Positions 54,590 through 64,000 of a DNA stretch of 64,000 nucleotides are shown piece by piece. Origin of the DNA: Porpolomopsis calyptriformis (Eukaryota; Basidiomycota; Agaricomycetes; Agaricales; Hygrophoraceae); contig OX621166.1 in assembly GCA_951640195.1 (NCBI GenBank), positions 1,480,501 through 1,544,500 of the forward strand. Reading direction: 5' to 3'. The position numbers and the translations under genes are program-made. The notes below the pieces were generated by a model. That model saw only the letters and a list, made by a program, of their open reading frames with translations, was not told the DNA's origin and made no database searches. Positions within the stretch are counted from its first letter, which is position 1. Each line of letters starts with the position of its first letter.

Positions 54590-56274
54590 ATGACGGATTC
54601 GCAAGACGAAACAGATTCTGGCGTGGAGCCAACTGATGACGGCCAACTTACAATCCGAATACCCAATCCCAAGGTCTATCTAGCGCGCCAATCGATGTGG
54701 ATCGGTCGGAGAGGGAAACCACGGTGTGACCACTGTCGCATTAAGAATCTCAAGGTTTGTTCCCTCAGTCTTTCGTGGATTTTGACTCAACGTCTGGTCA
54801 ATGTCCAGTGTGACAGGGTATTGCCCACTTGCAACCACTGTCAGTGGGCTATAGGAAGGGAATGCAAATATACCCCTCTTCCAACCCCGGCACACCGAGG
54901 TATTCCTAGGTGCGACAGATGTCGTTTAAAAAATCTCAAGGTTAGCGGGTGGATCTACGCGGTTACAACTTTTGGTCTAAAGCACCGACGTGAAACCAGT
55001 GCGATCGTAATCTTCCTGTTTGTAATCATTGCTCTGCCGAGAAACAAATGGAATGCAACTATACGCCCAAAAAGAGGCACAAAGTGCCCCCGGACCACGG
55101 CACGATCAAAGATAATTTGCCTGGACCTTACGGTACCACTGCAGCTTCCTTCTCGGTTTCGGATATGTTGGAGGCGGATGATCAGGATCTAGACGACTCT
55201 AATGGTAATGACGACTACGCCGACCATCGACATAGTTTTTACGGGCAGAATGTTGCCTCCACGTCATCGTCAATACCTCATTCTCCGAGACCCCACCACA
55301 GGGAAGAGTTACGTAGGTCACCGACACCGAAATATTGCCAGTCAAATCGATCCATGCCAAATTACGAAAGGCGTGTATGGCCTCGACGACCCCTGCCGCC
55401 AATATTGCCAAAGTTGTCGCCGCACCATAACCATCTATCTTTCATACCTCACACATTTCCATCAGAGCAAATTGTGGCCATCAGCAAGTCGCATCCAAAG
55501 CGTTGGGCCGACAGTAGGTTCGCACCACTCCCTGAATTGGTGCTTCGCGGATTGAAAAATGTGAATTGGGTCGAAATGCCGAGCAGGAACACATTTGACG
55601 AGTCACTGTCCGACTTTTTTTCTGGATTGGAACCAGAGCTTCAGGAGACAGCCGCATTCACTCCAGAGGCATACACGTTTCTTTCCGGATGCCTAGCGAT
55701 GGGCGATATGTCCGTCATTTCGGAGCGGGTGCGCATGTGGGTGTCTTTCCATCATGTTTGCAGCGGTTCAAATAAATATTCCTTGCTGCTCATGCCTCGG
55801 GAAGATTTCTTCTGCATTGAGCCGGCGGAAGAAGAGAGATTGAAGGCTGATTATATTGCACAAACCGATGGCACGGTAGCAGAGCTGGATCCTTCATCTT
55901 CTTACTTCCGCGACAAAGGAGTGGCGGATAACACCATCAATGGGACTCGCGCCTTCGATCGGATCCCTGTTCAACCTCAAATATATGATATATTGGTTTA
56001 TGCACACCGCGCTCATGATTCATCCTCGTTCATGCTTGCCGAGACTCGGAGAGTTGGGATGGTGAACCTGTTTATTCCTTATCTTTCTGCAGCCTGCCCC
56101 AATGACGATGTTTTTCTTAGGCCACGATTACTTGGCCCATGGCTGAGACATTCGTCCGTCTTTGCCCCCTCTGCGATTTGCGGAACAAACGCTATCGTGG
56201 TGAAGGGCGGGAGAGAGATCTGGCTGGATGAATTTGAGTGTTTGGAGAATATCTGTGTATTTAGCTTTACGTAA
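54590..56274 (+). CDS. Protein with two tandem Zn(II)2Cys6 clusters
   Basis: Exons 54590-54754, 54809-54940 and 55000-56274 give 523 residues. Cluster 1 begins RCDHCRIKNLK and ends CNHCQWAIGREC; cluster 2 begins RCDRCRLKNLK and ends CNHCSAEKQMEC. Both have C-x2-C-x6-C-x6-C-x2-C-x7-C spacing, and both are split by an intron at the same codon, just before the third Cys. Zn2Cys6 proteins bind DNA in the nucleus, normally with one cluster. The rest has an acidic/Ser-rich linker, then a C-terminal region (LRGLKNVNWVEMP..., IPVQPQIYDILVYAHRAHD, LSAACPNDD) that faintly recalls the HH-CC finger of retroelement integrases. Confidence 0.8.
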
Positions 56275-56327
56275 CCGAGCACTGCAAACAAAACAAAAAA
56301 ATTTAAAAAATCATCAACGACAACGCC

Positions 56328-56963
56328 ATGGTTCGTCGCTATCTGCCCCGTCTTCCAATACTTCGCGCTTTTCCCCGCGTTACTGCGCCCCTACTCCCTC
56401 TCACGTACCGTCTACGGATCTCTCCATCAGCGCCCTCCTCCTTTACAAGCTCTCGTACCCGCCTATTCCATCACTTCCCAGCCCGCCTCATATCTTCACC
56501 CCCACCCTCTCCTCATCCCTCGCCAGACGCGACTCTTTCCCAAAGACTGAAAGAGCTTATCAGATTATATGGTTGGTACGCGCTTGGGATGTACATCATC
56601 ATCTCTACTCTCGACTTTGGCGTCGCCTTCGCGGGCATCAACCTGCTAGGAGCAGACCAGGTCACCCGTTTGGCAGCTTCAGTCAGAGCGTCGCTCGCCA
56701 AGGTTTGGCCTTCTAAACCACCAGAGCCGGGGCAGAACGAGACCCCGCATGTTTCAGGCGACGGCCAGGAGGGATTCTGGGCTATGCTTGTCCTGGCGTA
56801 CACTCTCCACAAGACGGTGTTTCTGCCGGTTAGGGTGGGCTTGACGGCAGCGTTGACTCCAAGGCTGGTACGTTGGCTTGAGAGGAGAGGTTGGGTTGGT
56901 AGAGATGGTACTAGGAGAGCGGTGATCGAGATGCGGGAAAGATTGAGGGGCCCGAGAAACTAA
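56328..56963 (+). CDS. FAM210/DUF1279 family mitochondrial membrane protein
   Basis: A single exon of 211 residues from ATG 56328 to TAA. The first 60 residues are rich in Arg, Ser and Pro without acids, as in a mitochondrial presequence. The DUF1279 core begins LSQRLKELIRLYGWYALGMY, with the transmembrane STLDFGVAFAGINLLGAD segment, then GFWAMLVLAYTLHKTVFLPV and LTAALTPRLVRWL. Yeast Nat2 and animal FAM210 proteins share this core; they are mitochondrial with a poorly defined role in translation or biogenesis. The gene starts 53 bp after the stop of the zinc-cluster gene on the same strand. Confidence 0.88.
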   Translation: MVRRYLPRLPILRAFPRVTAPLLPLTYRLRISPSAPSSFTSSRTRLFHHFPARLISSPPPSPHPSPDATLSQRLKELIRLYGWYALGMYIIISTLDFGVAFAGINLLGADQVTRLAASVRASLAKVWPSKPPEPGQNETPHVSGDGQEGFWAMLVLAYTLHKTVFLPVRVGLTAALTPRLVRWLERRGWVGRDGTRRAVIEMRERLRGPRN

Positions 56964-57063
56964 CTCGCAACTTTCTCAGAGTGCGTTCAATCCATTGTTT
57001 ACATTCTCAACTACAGAAAACTGCTTCCCTTTAATTCGTACACCCAATTGTGCTCAGAGCTAA

Positions 57064-57557
57064 TCAAGCTGTAGGAAGTGCGTCCTCTGTGAAGAAGTCA
57101 ACTCTGCCATTCTTCCGCGACAAGTGTGCGGATACCTTTCAGAATGCCGTCTCTGACAAGTTCTTCGGGTTTGGGCCGCTGTTGCAGTGCATGATCGAGC
57201 TTATCCTATAATATTGTTATTGCTGCAGTGCTCGAAGAATGCGGTATAGACAGACACTCACCCCTAACTGTGATCTTTGCAATTTTTCTTTGGCCGCTTG
57301 TAGAGCAGGAGCTACGTTGTCCTCTGGCATAGCTATATCAGACTTGAATAAGCCTTGGGATCTGTCGCCCATCCTTACGCTTGAGAATGTTCCGTTCGAC
57401 CAATTCGGTCTTGTCAGGCCTGGCATTTAACCGCTTCTCTAGATCCTCCATCATCTTAGGGTCGAGAGAGGGGCTGCGGGCGTGTTGCGGTCGGTCTGAA
57501 GTAGCTAATGGCCAGCATGAGAAAGATGCAGAGAAGCAGGGAATCAAGCATACACAT
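57064..57557 (-). CDS. Small protein with two RPEL motifs
   Basis: Five exons (57557-57554, 57504-57379, 57323-57262, 57205-57136, 57086-57064) join to 94 residues starting MSTSDRPQHARSPSLDPK. RPEL motif 1: LEKRLNARPDKTELVERNIL; motif 2: LDHALQQRPKPEELVRDGIL; the protein ends KEDALPTA. RPEL motifs bind monomeric actin in animal proteins; in fungi such small two-motif proteins are widespread but poorly studied. All four introns are GT-AG and 46-56 bp. The first exon contributes only ATGT. It lies downstream of the gamma-tubulin complex gene, 56 bp from that stop codon, same strand. Confidence 0.85.
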
Positions 57558-57613
57558 GTTGTCCTGGTCGATGGGCGGTAAAGATGCAGTGTGACAATTT
57601 GTGACGACAGTAA

Positions 57614-60600
57614 CTACTCCTTTGACCACCAATCTTTCAAGTCTAGCCGAATGAGAAGGTGATACAACGTCTTGGTCTCTTCTGAGGGCTCGCACAGACC
57701 AGAATGCTCTCTGTTTCGGACAGGGATACTCGCCTCCACATCCCCTTTCTCCGCCAAAAAGGCCTTGAGAACACTTGTCTGAAATCATCAATCCTAGTCA
57801 AACCAATGTATCCACAAGAACGGTTGAGCTCACCAAAGTCCTCATTTTAGCACAAAAATTTCGGAAATGGCCCTCGAGAAGTGGCGCAGCCTGATATTCC
57901 TCAATCTGCCCTCTGTGGAGCTCTCCAGCCAGAATGCCCAACTCGAGTACAATCTCGAGTGCCCCTCGGAGAATATCCCCCGCTGCTTTTTGAATCGACC
58001 GTAAAAGGCACGCACTCAGAATGGTGTCTAAGACCGCCGTGTGAGCCTGGGCCAGAGAGAATACATCCGAAAAGTCGATGTGGTCTCGGGACAGACGCAT
58101 TACAAATGAATCAAAATTTCCTCCAATCGCCGTATCGAAGAGATATCCGGTCAAAGAGGTGACAAAGGAATGGACAATAAAGCGGAAGTGGAGCAGTAAC
58201 TTGTTCGAGGAGGTCAAGGTTGGAAAAAGCGGCCTCGACCCTTTGCAAGTCATACGATACAGGGCACCGACCACACTTTCGACTGGCAGAAGGACAGGTG
58301 ATACTTGATATACATCCTCGATCGATATTAATGCTTACCTCGCAACATGCGTAACATAAATGCGAATATTCTTTGATATCTGGAAAGAATTTCCGGTGTA
58401 ATCAAAACGCCTAATGGATGCGGGGGTTTATAGTCCAAGTAGAGGAAGTCTAAGGCCCTGCAAATGAAAACATGAGTGCCACAATGTATTTCCCGTAAAT
58501 TCACTCACTCTATTGCTTATCATCCAAGCAATGTAGTCAACATCCGATTGACAAAAAAAAGTCCGCCAACTCACATAGGGGATTTAGCCACTGGGATCGA
58601 CTCGGGTCAAGGGGGAGATCTCGGATGGCAAATGCCAATCGAGAGTCTGCTTCTGAGAAGACTAGATCTCGTGCAAGTTGCAATGAGCCACGTTTCTCAC
58701 CCCATTTACTGTGACCAAGCTCCAGAGAATCTACGATTACTGTTCGCAGAAGGAAGCTGAGATCGGCACCTCCGGGCGGCCAAGATTCTCTGTCCGTCAG
58801 AGCAGAGGCCAGACCCACCGCCCATGGTCTCGCTTGTCCCCTGTCGATCATAGAACTTGGTGGTTCCGGGAAAGGTTGTTTCGGGAACACACATCCGGGA
58901 TGGTTACCAACTTCGCAGTCCACCGAATCGGAGAATAAGGCAGTAGTCAAGCGAGACCTGAATGAATGTGACGTGAGCAAGAGATAGGACCGAAGAAGGA
59001 TCAATTGAGCCGGAAAGTTCAAAGACGATAAAGGGGATAGAAATATTGACAAAAGGTGGCTGGAAAGGCGGGAAATGTGCTCGAGAAGAGGTGAGAATAC
59101 AAGATATGTCAGATTTGTGAGCGTGGGCGTAATGGAAGGAAGAGATTCTGGAAATGTCGACATAAACGATCGCAAGGCGCCGGTCTGCGATGTTGGGAAA
59201 TTGCTGGGGGAATGAGAACCAGGATCGAGGTCGAACATGCGGAAATAAGACATGTCAGATTCGTTAACCCTTTTATGAGGGTTTAGTACATCCTTTGACA
59301 GAGTAGAACTGGCATTCGTCTTGATCATGTGAGGAGCTCCCTTTTTCGCGTTGCTCCAAATAGTCTGTATCTCGGTATCGGTCCAAACCCACACGATATT
59401 GGCCCCAACTGCGCAACTTTTCAAGTAGGGGTGCTCAGGTTGGGCAGTGCGAAGAATAGCTAACGACTTCCTAGCCGCTAAAAGTGAATTGACCAAGCCT
59501 GGTGAAAAAAAGGTGGGAAATTCCTCCGTGTCTTCACAGTCGCCAATCAAGTCGAGTTCGTAATTCTCGGTGTTAATTTCGTCGCGTGACCGAAAAAGTT
59601 GGACATCCTGCCACTTATGATGCCATGCACCCTCGCCAACGCCTACAGATCGGCAGACGCTTCGAAAGTAATCACAGGAGGTGAGGGACAGTATGTATGC
59701 AAATGCGGAGATGACGGTTCGCGATGAGTGTCTTTCGATGTGCGAGTTTAGGTGATCATAGATGCGCGAGAGCAACGGTGAAGGCGAGGAGTCCAGCAAG
59801 ATATAACTAGAGGGTGCTCTTCCTTCCTCCTGCAATTCACAACACTATAAGACGGCCAAGTGAACAGAGGTCAGGATCACGCACTCGACCACAGAGAACT
59901 GACAACGCTGTGAGAATATCCTCATATTTCCCAAAGTGCATCCATATTGTCGTCAACGTCGGTAAATCCACACAATCCGGGGTACTCGTAGGAGGCCATT
60001 GAGCCAATTCCTCCTGCAGAAAAGTGAGTACCGTTGAGAGTGTGTGAGTGAAAGCGTGGATGGTCGGTCCATCTCGAGCTGGTCTGGAAATAGAGCCCCT
60101 CAAGGAATGCCATCAGATGATCGAAAAGAAAATCACCTCGCACGAAGGGATGTTATCAGTGTCTCCAGACGGTGGAAGAGGGTGCCGATGACCAGAAATC
60201 TGCGGAGAAGACTAACAAAAAGCTAGGCATCAACAGATGGCCGACATTGAGGAATTTGTTTTTGGTTTGCCTTTGGCTCGCTACCTCGTCCTGCCCTCCA
60301 ATCAGTATGATGCGTGTTCTCTGGTTACTCCTGCCAGTAGGCGTAAAGGTTTCAGAAACTGGATCCCAGGAATGTAAACCCGAAGATGTTCCAAGAACTG
60401 TTAGTTTCAGAGAATTGAAAAGCTCCTGGATCGAGACATATATAATATCGCCTTGAGGGGGGTCCAGGCGTGGCATTACACTTTTTCAAGTTGCATTGAT
60501 TTACGATCGCTGCCTCAAGGAAGAGTTCTTACTGGTATCGAGCAGCCGCAAACGTGGTACTGTGTCGTTCTGATAGAAACGGAGTAGATTCTTCAGGACA

Positions 60601-60986
60601 TCGTCCATGAGAAAGGGCATCCCATGATATAACTTGACTCTGGAGAGGAATGGCTCCATGGCTTGAAATTTTTCGCAGAGATTAAGACGTACCTTGTCTT
60701 CGTAATTACGCGTTATTATTGCACCGGACCACGGCACATCACAGGTTCCTGGTTTGTTTGACGGAGGATACGCCGGAATGGTTGGTGGATGTGTATGGGG
60801 ATGTTCTTCTACATTGGACTTTTTGCTTATAGGAACTGGAGCATCGAGTATGGGATTTTGAGGCTTGTCCTCCAGTCTCGGCACAAAGAAATAGGGCAGA
60901 ATATCCTGTAGGGCGTTCAGGCCTGGCGTGGCAGCATCGACTTGGGTGTCTGGCATTCTCGTCCTCAACACGTTCAAATAATCCAT
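57614..60986 (-). CDS. Gamma-tubulin complex component, Spc97/Spc98 family (GCP5/GCP6-like)
   Basis: Many-exon gene from ATG 60986 (MDYLNVLRTRMPDTQVDA) to TAG 57614-57616. Recognisable order: LCEKFQAMEPFLSRVKLYHG, then RFLVIGTLFHRLETLI, EELAQWPPTSTPDCVDLPTL with TTIWMHFGKYEDILTALSVL (about 59890-60030), then a 430-codon exon (59835-58537) ending SRLAFAIRDLPLDPSRSQWL, YKPPHPLGVLITPEILSRYQ (about 58390-58440), LLHFRFIVHSFVTSLTGYLF (about 58130-58200) and the end LYHLLIRLDLKDWWSKE. The gap-containing middle and long insertion fit GCP5/GCP6 rather than the shorter core GCP2/3. It nucleates microtubules at the spindle pole body. The first exon boundary is certain only within tens of bases. Confidence 0.8.
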
Positions 60987-61012
60987 TTTGAACGATCTCA
61001 CCAAAAGCATCC
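60987..61012. promoter_or_regulatory. 26-bp interval between divergent start codons
   Basis: The start codons of the gamma-tubulin complex gene and NSA2 face away from each other with only 26 bp between them, so transcription of at least one must begin inside the other gene's transcribed region. Confidence 0.5.
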
Positions 61013-62000
61013 ATGGTGCGTGTAGGTATTTCCCACTCTGTCCACCATTCACGGGGGATATTCTCTTCCAGCCGCAGAACGAGTACATTGAAGAGCACAT
61101 CAAGCAGTATGGTCGACGACTTGATTATTATGAGCGCAAGTTCGTCTTCTCTTTGCTTCCTTTCACGCTCCCTTTCATGTTGTTTTAGGCGAAAGCGAGA
61201 AGCTCGAGCCGTCCACCATGCCTCAGCAACCGCACAGAAGGCCTTTGGTCTCAAGGCCAAGTTACTACATGCTAGGCGGCATGCTGAAAAAGTTCAACTG
61301 AAAAAAACACTCAAAGCACACGACGAGCGAAATATAAAACAACCCGACAATTCGAACACCCCAGACCATGCTTTGCCGACATATCTTCTTGACCGAGAGA
61401 ATGAGAAGACTGCCAAGGCTCTCTCGACCTCCATCAAACAAAAGCGGAAGGACAAGGCAGCGAAATATGCAGTACCACTACCGAAAGTGAGGGGAATTGC
61501 GGAGGAGGAAGTTTTCAAGGTTCTCAAGACCGGGAAAAGCAAGAGTAAATCATGGAAACGGATGGTTACCAAAGCCACATTTGTGGGCGAGTGTTTCACG
61601 AGGAAACCAGTCAAAGTTGAACGGTTTGTTCGACCCATGGCACTGCGGTACAAAAAGGCAAATGTCACACATCGTGAGTTCTCCGTCGACGCCAACTGTG
61701 ATGTATTTCTTAATGTTAAAACCAGCCGATCTGAAAGCTACCTTCCAACTCCAAATTCTCGGTGTAAAAAAGAACCCACAGTCATCGATGTATACCCAGC
61801 TGGGGGTCATGACCAAGGGCACTGTGATCGAGGTGAATGTCTCCGAGCTTGGGATGGTAACAGCGGGTGGCAAGGTCGTCTTTGGGAAGTATGCGCAGAT
61901 AACAAACAACCCAGAGAATGACGGATGTATCAACGCAGTTCTTCGTAAGTGCTTTCCTCATTTCCCTCTACGAAATTGACGGTTTGGGTTAGTTGTATGA
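61013..62000 (+). CDS. NSA2: Ribosome biogenesis protein NSA2
   Basis: Exons 61013-61015 (only ATG), 61072-61139, 61189-61673, 61726-61944 and 61993-62000 join to 260 residues, the family's standard length. It starts [20 protein letters not shown], contains [75 protein letters not shown] [17 protein letters not shown] and the S8e-like end ([37 protein letters not shown]). NSA2 acts in the nucleolus in 27S pre-rRNA processing and 60S assembly. One-codon first and 8-nt last exons are unusual but give the exact expected termini. Confidence 0.95.
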
Positions 62001-62226
62001 TGAACGATTAAGGCCTGTTCAGTAACGCAGCAATGCCAGCTAAGCTGCTACACAGAGTTTACCGCCCTGGGGTTAAGGTTGAATATTACATAATTATCCA
62101 CACATTCCAAAAATGGAAAAATAGGTAGCCACCAAATCCAACTCATTTTTTCACCCAATTTTGACCTCGCCATCCTCGCTTACATTCCCTTCGTCGTAGC
62201 CCTACACATTTGTTCGAACAGCGGAC
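62001..62226. other. Spacer between NSA2 and the RGG-box gene
   Basis: 226 bp carrying the NSA2 3' end and the promoter and leader of the next gene; no further feature seen. Confidence 0.4.
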
Positions 62227-64000
62227 ATGGACGTTACAATGACCGCCCGCATAGTGCCCGGCGCCCCTCCGCCAGCACCACTCTCAAAATCGCAAAAAAA
62301 GAAACGACAGACAAAGCGTAAACCGGCTGATTCATCCGTAGAATCATCGTTATTGATATTGCCAAATACCATTGATACCGAAAACGGCGTTGCTGCTGAA
62401 AGGTCTTCAGCAGAACAGGAAGTAAAAGAGTTAGGAACACCGCGTCAACTCTCACAGGGTTTTCAGCTTGATCAAAAGGTGCAATCGGGGGACGAGGTTC
62501 TCGTCAAGCCAAGTCCCATCGTGGAGCTTGTTCACAAGCGGTTGAAGGCTACAACCAAAAAAATTGTGAGTACCCATTTGAATTCTTCTACGCTCATGCT
62601 GGGCATTCTCTACCTTGTTTATCTCCAACGTTGATATGATTTCTCAGGCCAGGATAACAAGCTATGCAGCAATGGATGTCGAAAAACTGAATGACGATCA
62701 GAGGCGAACATTGAAGACACTTCCGGCTTTAGAAGCCGTGCAAAAAGAGTTAGCAGAAGTCAAAAAGGCAGTCGAGGTCTGTTGAATAACTCCTACTATC
62801 CAAACCTTGTCCGTTGAATGCTCTACCAACTCTTCAGGTTCACGAAACAGAGCTTGCTCATGAACTTGCATCAAAACGTGCCGAAGCTCAGCTAGCTGAA
62901 AAAGACAGGCTATCCAATGCTGTTTCCGAAACTGAGGTAGATGAGAGAGTCTCTCATTTTCAAACACCCCTCAATTTGCATTGACAGAGATCCAACGTCG
63001 CGAGCACTTCAGACCTCCTCAGCTTCCTTCGCCTGCACTCAGTCCTTGCCGCAGGTCATCCCGACGCATTAGCCCTCAACCTCGACGAGGTAGACAGCGC
63101 TGCTGTTTTTACCGCTGCCGATATCCTTGTTGGCGCTGATGGAGAAGACAAGCAAGCCTTCATCTATGGCTTTTTTTCTCGAGAAGGCGAGTTTCAAGAC
63201 ACTACCTGTTCGTTATCTTCCTTTATGTCTCCTGTGACATCGCTTAGCCAATGGATCCTTTTCCCTCTGTGTACGCAGACGCCCGCTTGGTAGAAATAAC
63301 GCATCAATACCTCAACCCGTCGGGAGCTGCCGTACCTGCCGAACAAGAAGAACCGGATGATCAAGACAACCCAGAGATGGCGGTATCATTGGTGTCCACT
63401 GTGTCCACTATTGGTGGTACCAGTGACCCCGATGCAAGGGTAACAGACCTTAAGTCCAAACAGAGCACTGGAAGCTTCCATTTCATGCAGGCCAGCGAGC
63501 TGGAACCGTCGTTCGGAGAAAGTAGTACGGAATGGGTGGAACAAGCTGATGATTTTCGGCAAGAATCGGATGAAGCTACGCAGGCTAGGTATGGAAAGGA
63601 TATGGTTGAAAACGGTCACCCATTTGTAGGAGAATCGGGTCTGGCGCCTGCGCTAGCAGAAGAAGAGGTAGGAGGTTTCCCATTCCCAAATCTCTTTCTA
63701 AACAGGATAATCGTTGTGGCGCAGGATTCGTTGGCCACTTCTGAAGGCGCCCTTGACTGGGCAGCTGACGATGAGAGTGGACTGCCACCCATAGATGGCC
63801 TCCATGCCAAATTTGGTACTCCCGAATCCGCAACACCCGCCCCGGCTACTCCTGTGGGCGAGCTAGCAGCCGAGGGTGAAGAGCAGCAGCAAAAGCCGGA
63901 CGTGAATGGCGCCAGCGCTAATGGCACATCTACCCCGCGCGAGGGTGAAGAAGGATTCACGCACGCTCGCGGTGGGAGGGGAGGAAGAGCAAGGGGAGAC
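62227..64000 (+). CDS. Coiled-coil and RGG-box protein, 3' end outside the window
   Basis: Exons 62227-62565, 62648-62776, 62838-62936, 62988-63207, 63279-63667 and 63725 to the edge. The N-terminus is basic (KSQKKKRQTKRK), then a helical region LVHKRLKATTKKIARITSYA through LEAVQKELAEVKKAVEVHET (coiled coil), a globular stretch LLSFLRLHSVLAAGHPDALA ... FSREGEFQDTTYARLVEITHQYLN, an acidic Ser/Thr-rich middle (FHFMQASELEPSFG) and the beginning of an RGG box (HARGGRGGRARGD). It is probably an RNA-binding protein. The helical and globular parts could correspond to the Caprin-type dimerisation region, but that is a weak guess without a search. Confidence 0.7.

Noticed and set aside
60739..61260. 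Minus-strand start of the gamma-tubulin complex gene at 61260
   Set aside because: This stretch is antisense to NSA2 exon 3; the frame leading into the conserved protein starts at ATG 60986.
61013..61921. NSA2 as an unspliced 302-codon frame
   Set aside because: Its N- and C-terminal parts do not match the family; splicing gives the standard 260-residue protein with correct ends.
62234..62455. Minus-strand frame rich in hydrophobic residues
   Set aside because: Shadow of the spliced RGG-box gene exon 1.
1..64000. tRNA, rRNA or snRNA genes
   Set aside because: I looked for cloverleaf-like and rRNA-like stretches by eye and found none that I could support.

Overview
The window is nuclear DNA of a basidiomycete fungus, most probably an agaricomycete. 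The evidence is short (about 50-60 bp) GT-AG and some GC-AG introns, chromodomain Ty3/gypsy elements, a Tnp2-type (CACTA/Plavaka-like) transposon with agaricomycete gene families, and a compact block of conserved fungal genes. Species cannot be named from sequence alone.

About 48.8 kb (1-48811) is a transposon nest; 48812-64000 is gene-dense host sequence. Layout: (1) Ty3/gypsy element A (- strand, 3' part beyond the left edge; 1-471 plus 8608-11340) is split by a complete sister element B (472-8607, 457-bp LTRs, TSD TAATT). (2) A spliced, broken fungal gene of unknown role lies at 11341-12330, cut by the A LTR. (3) Ty3/gypsy element E (12452-33522, - strand, 389-bp LTRs, TSD ATGGC) carries a Tc1 transposon 3 bp inside its 3' LTR (12457-20912, TA target). 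That Tc1 copy carries Ty3/gypsy element C (13322-20163, TSD GGAGC), whose 3' LTR carries a solo LTR (13472-13860, TSD GAGGA). E also carries Ty3/gypsy element D (21961-28920, + strand, TSD GGTGG). (4) A 15.1-kb CACTA-like element (33696-48811, TIRs of about 460 bp, TSD AAT) holds a broken Tnp2 transposase plus four or five accessory genes, including a WD40-membrane protein whose exons look intact.

All five gypsy elements lack a tRNA-type primer site starting with TGG. Instead the bases at (or 2 nt inside) the 5' LTR end are complementary to an 11-13 nt stretch of the LTR lying about 32-35 nt after a TATA box. This is the arrangement of Tf1-type self-priming. Most coding breaks are stops explained by CGA to TGA, CAG to TAG or TGG to TAG, and the B LTRs differ by 18 transitions and 1 transversion: the mark of cytosine methylation and deamination or a RIP-like process.

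Host block: SDHAF4/Sdh8-like (+), SmD3 (-), class II histone deacetylase Hda1/Clr3 type (-), a mitochondrial-carrier-like protein (+), a protein with two tandem Zn(II)2Cys6 clusters (+), a FAM210/DUF1279 protein (+), a small RPEL protein (-), a gamma-tubulin complex protein (-), NSA2 (+) and a coiled-coil RGG-box protein running off the right edge (+). Genes lie tens to a few hundred bases apart, and two divergent pairs share very short promoters.
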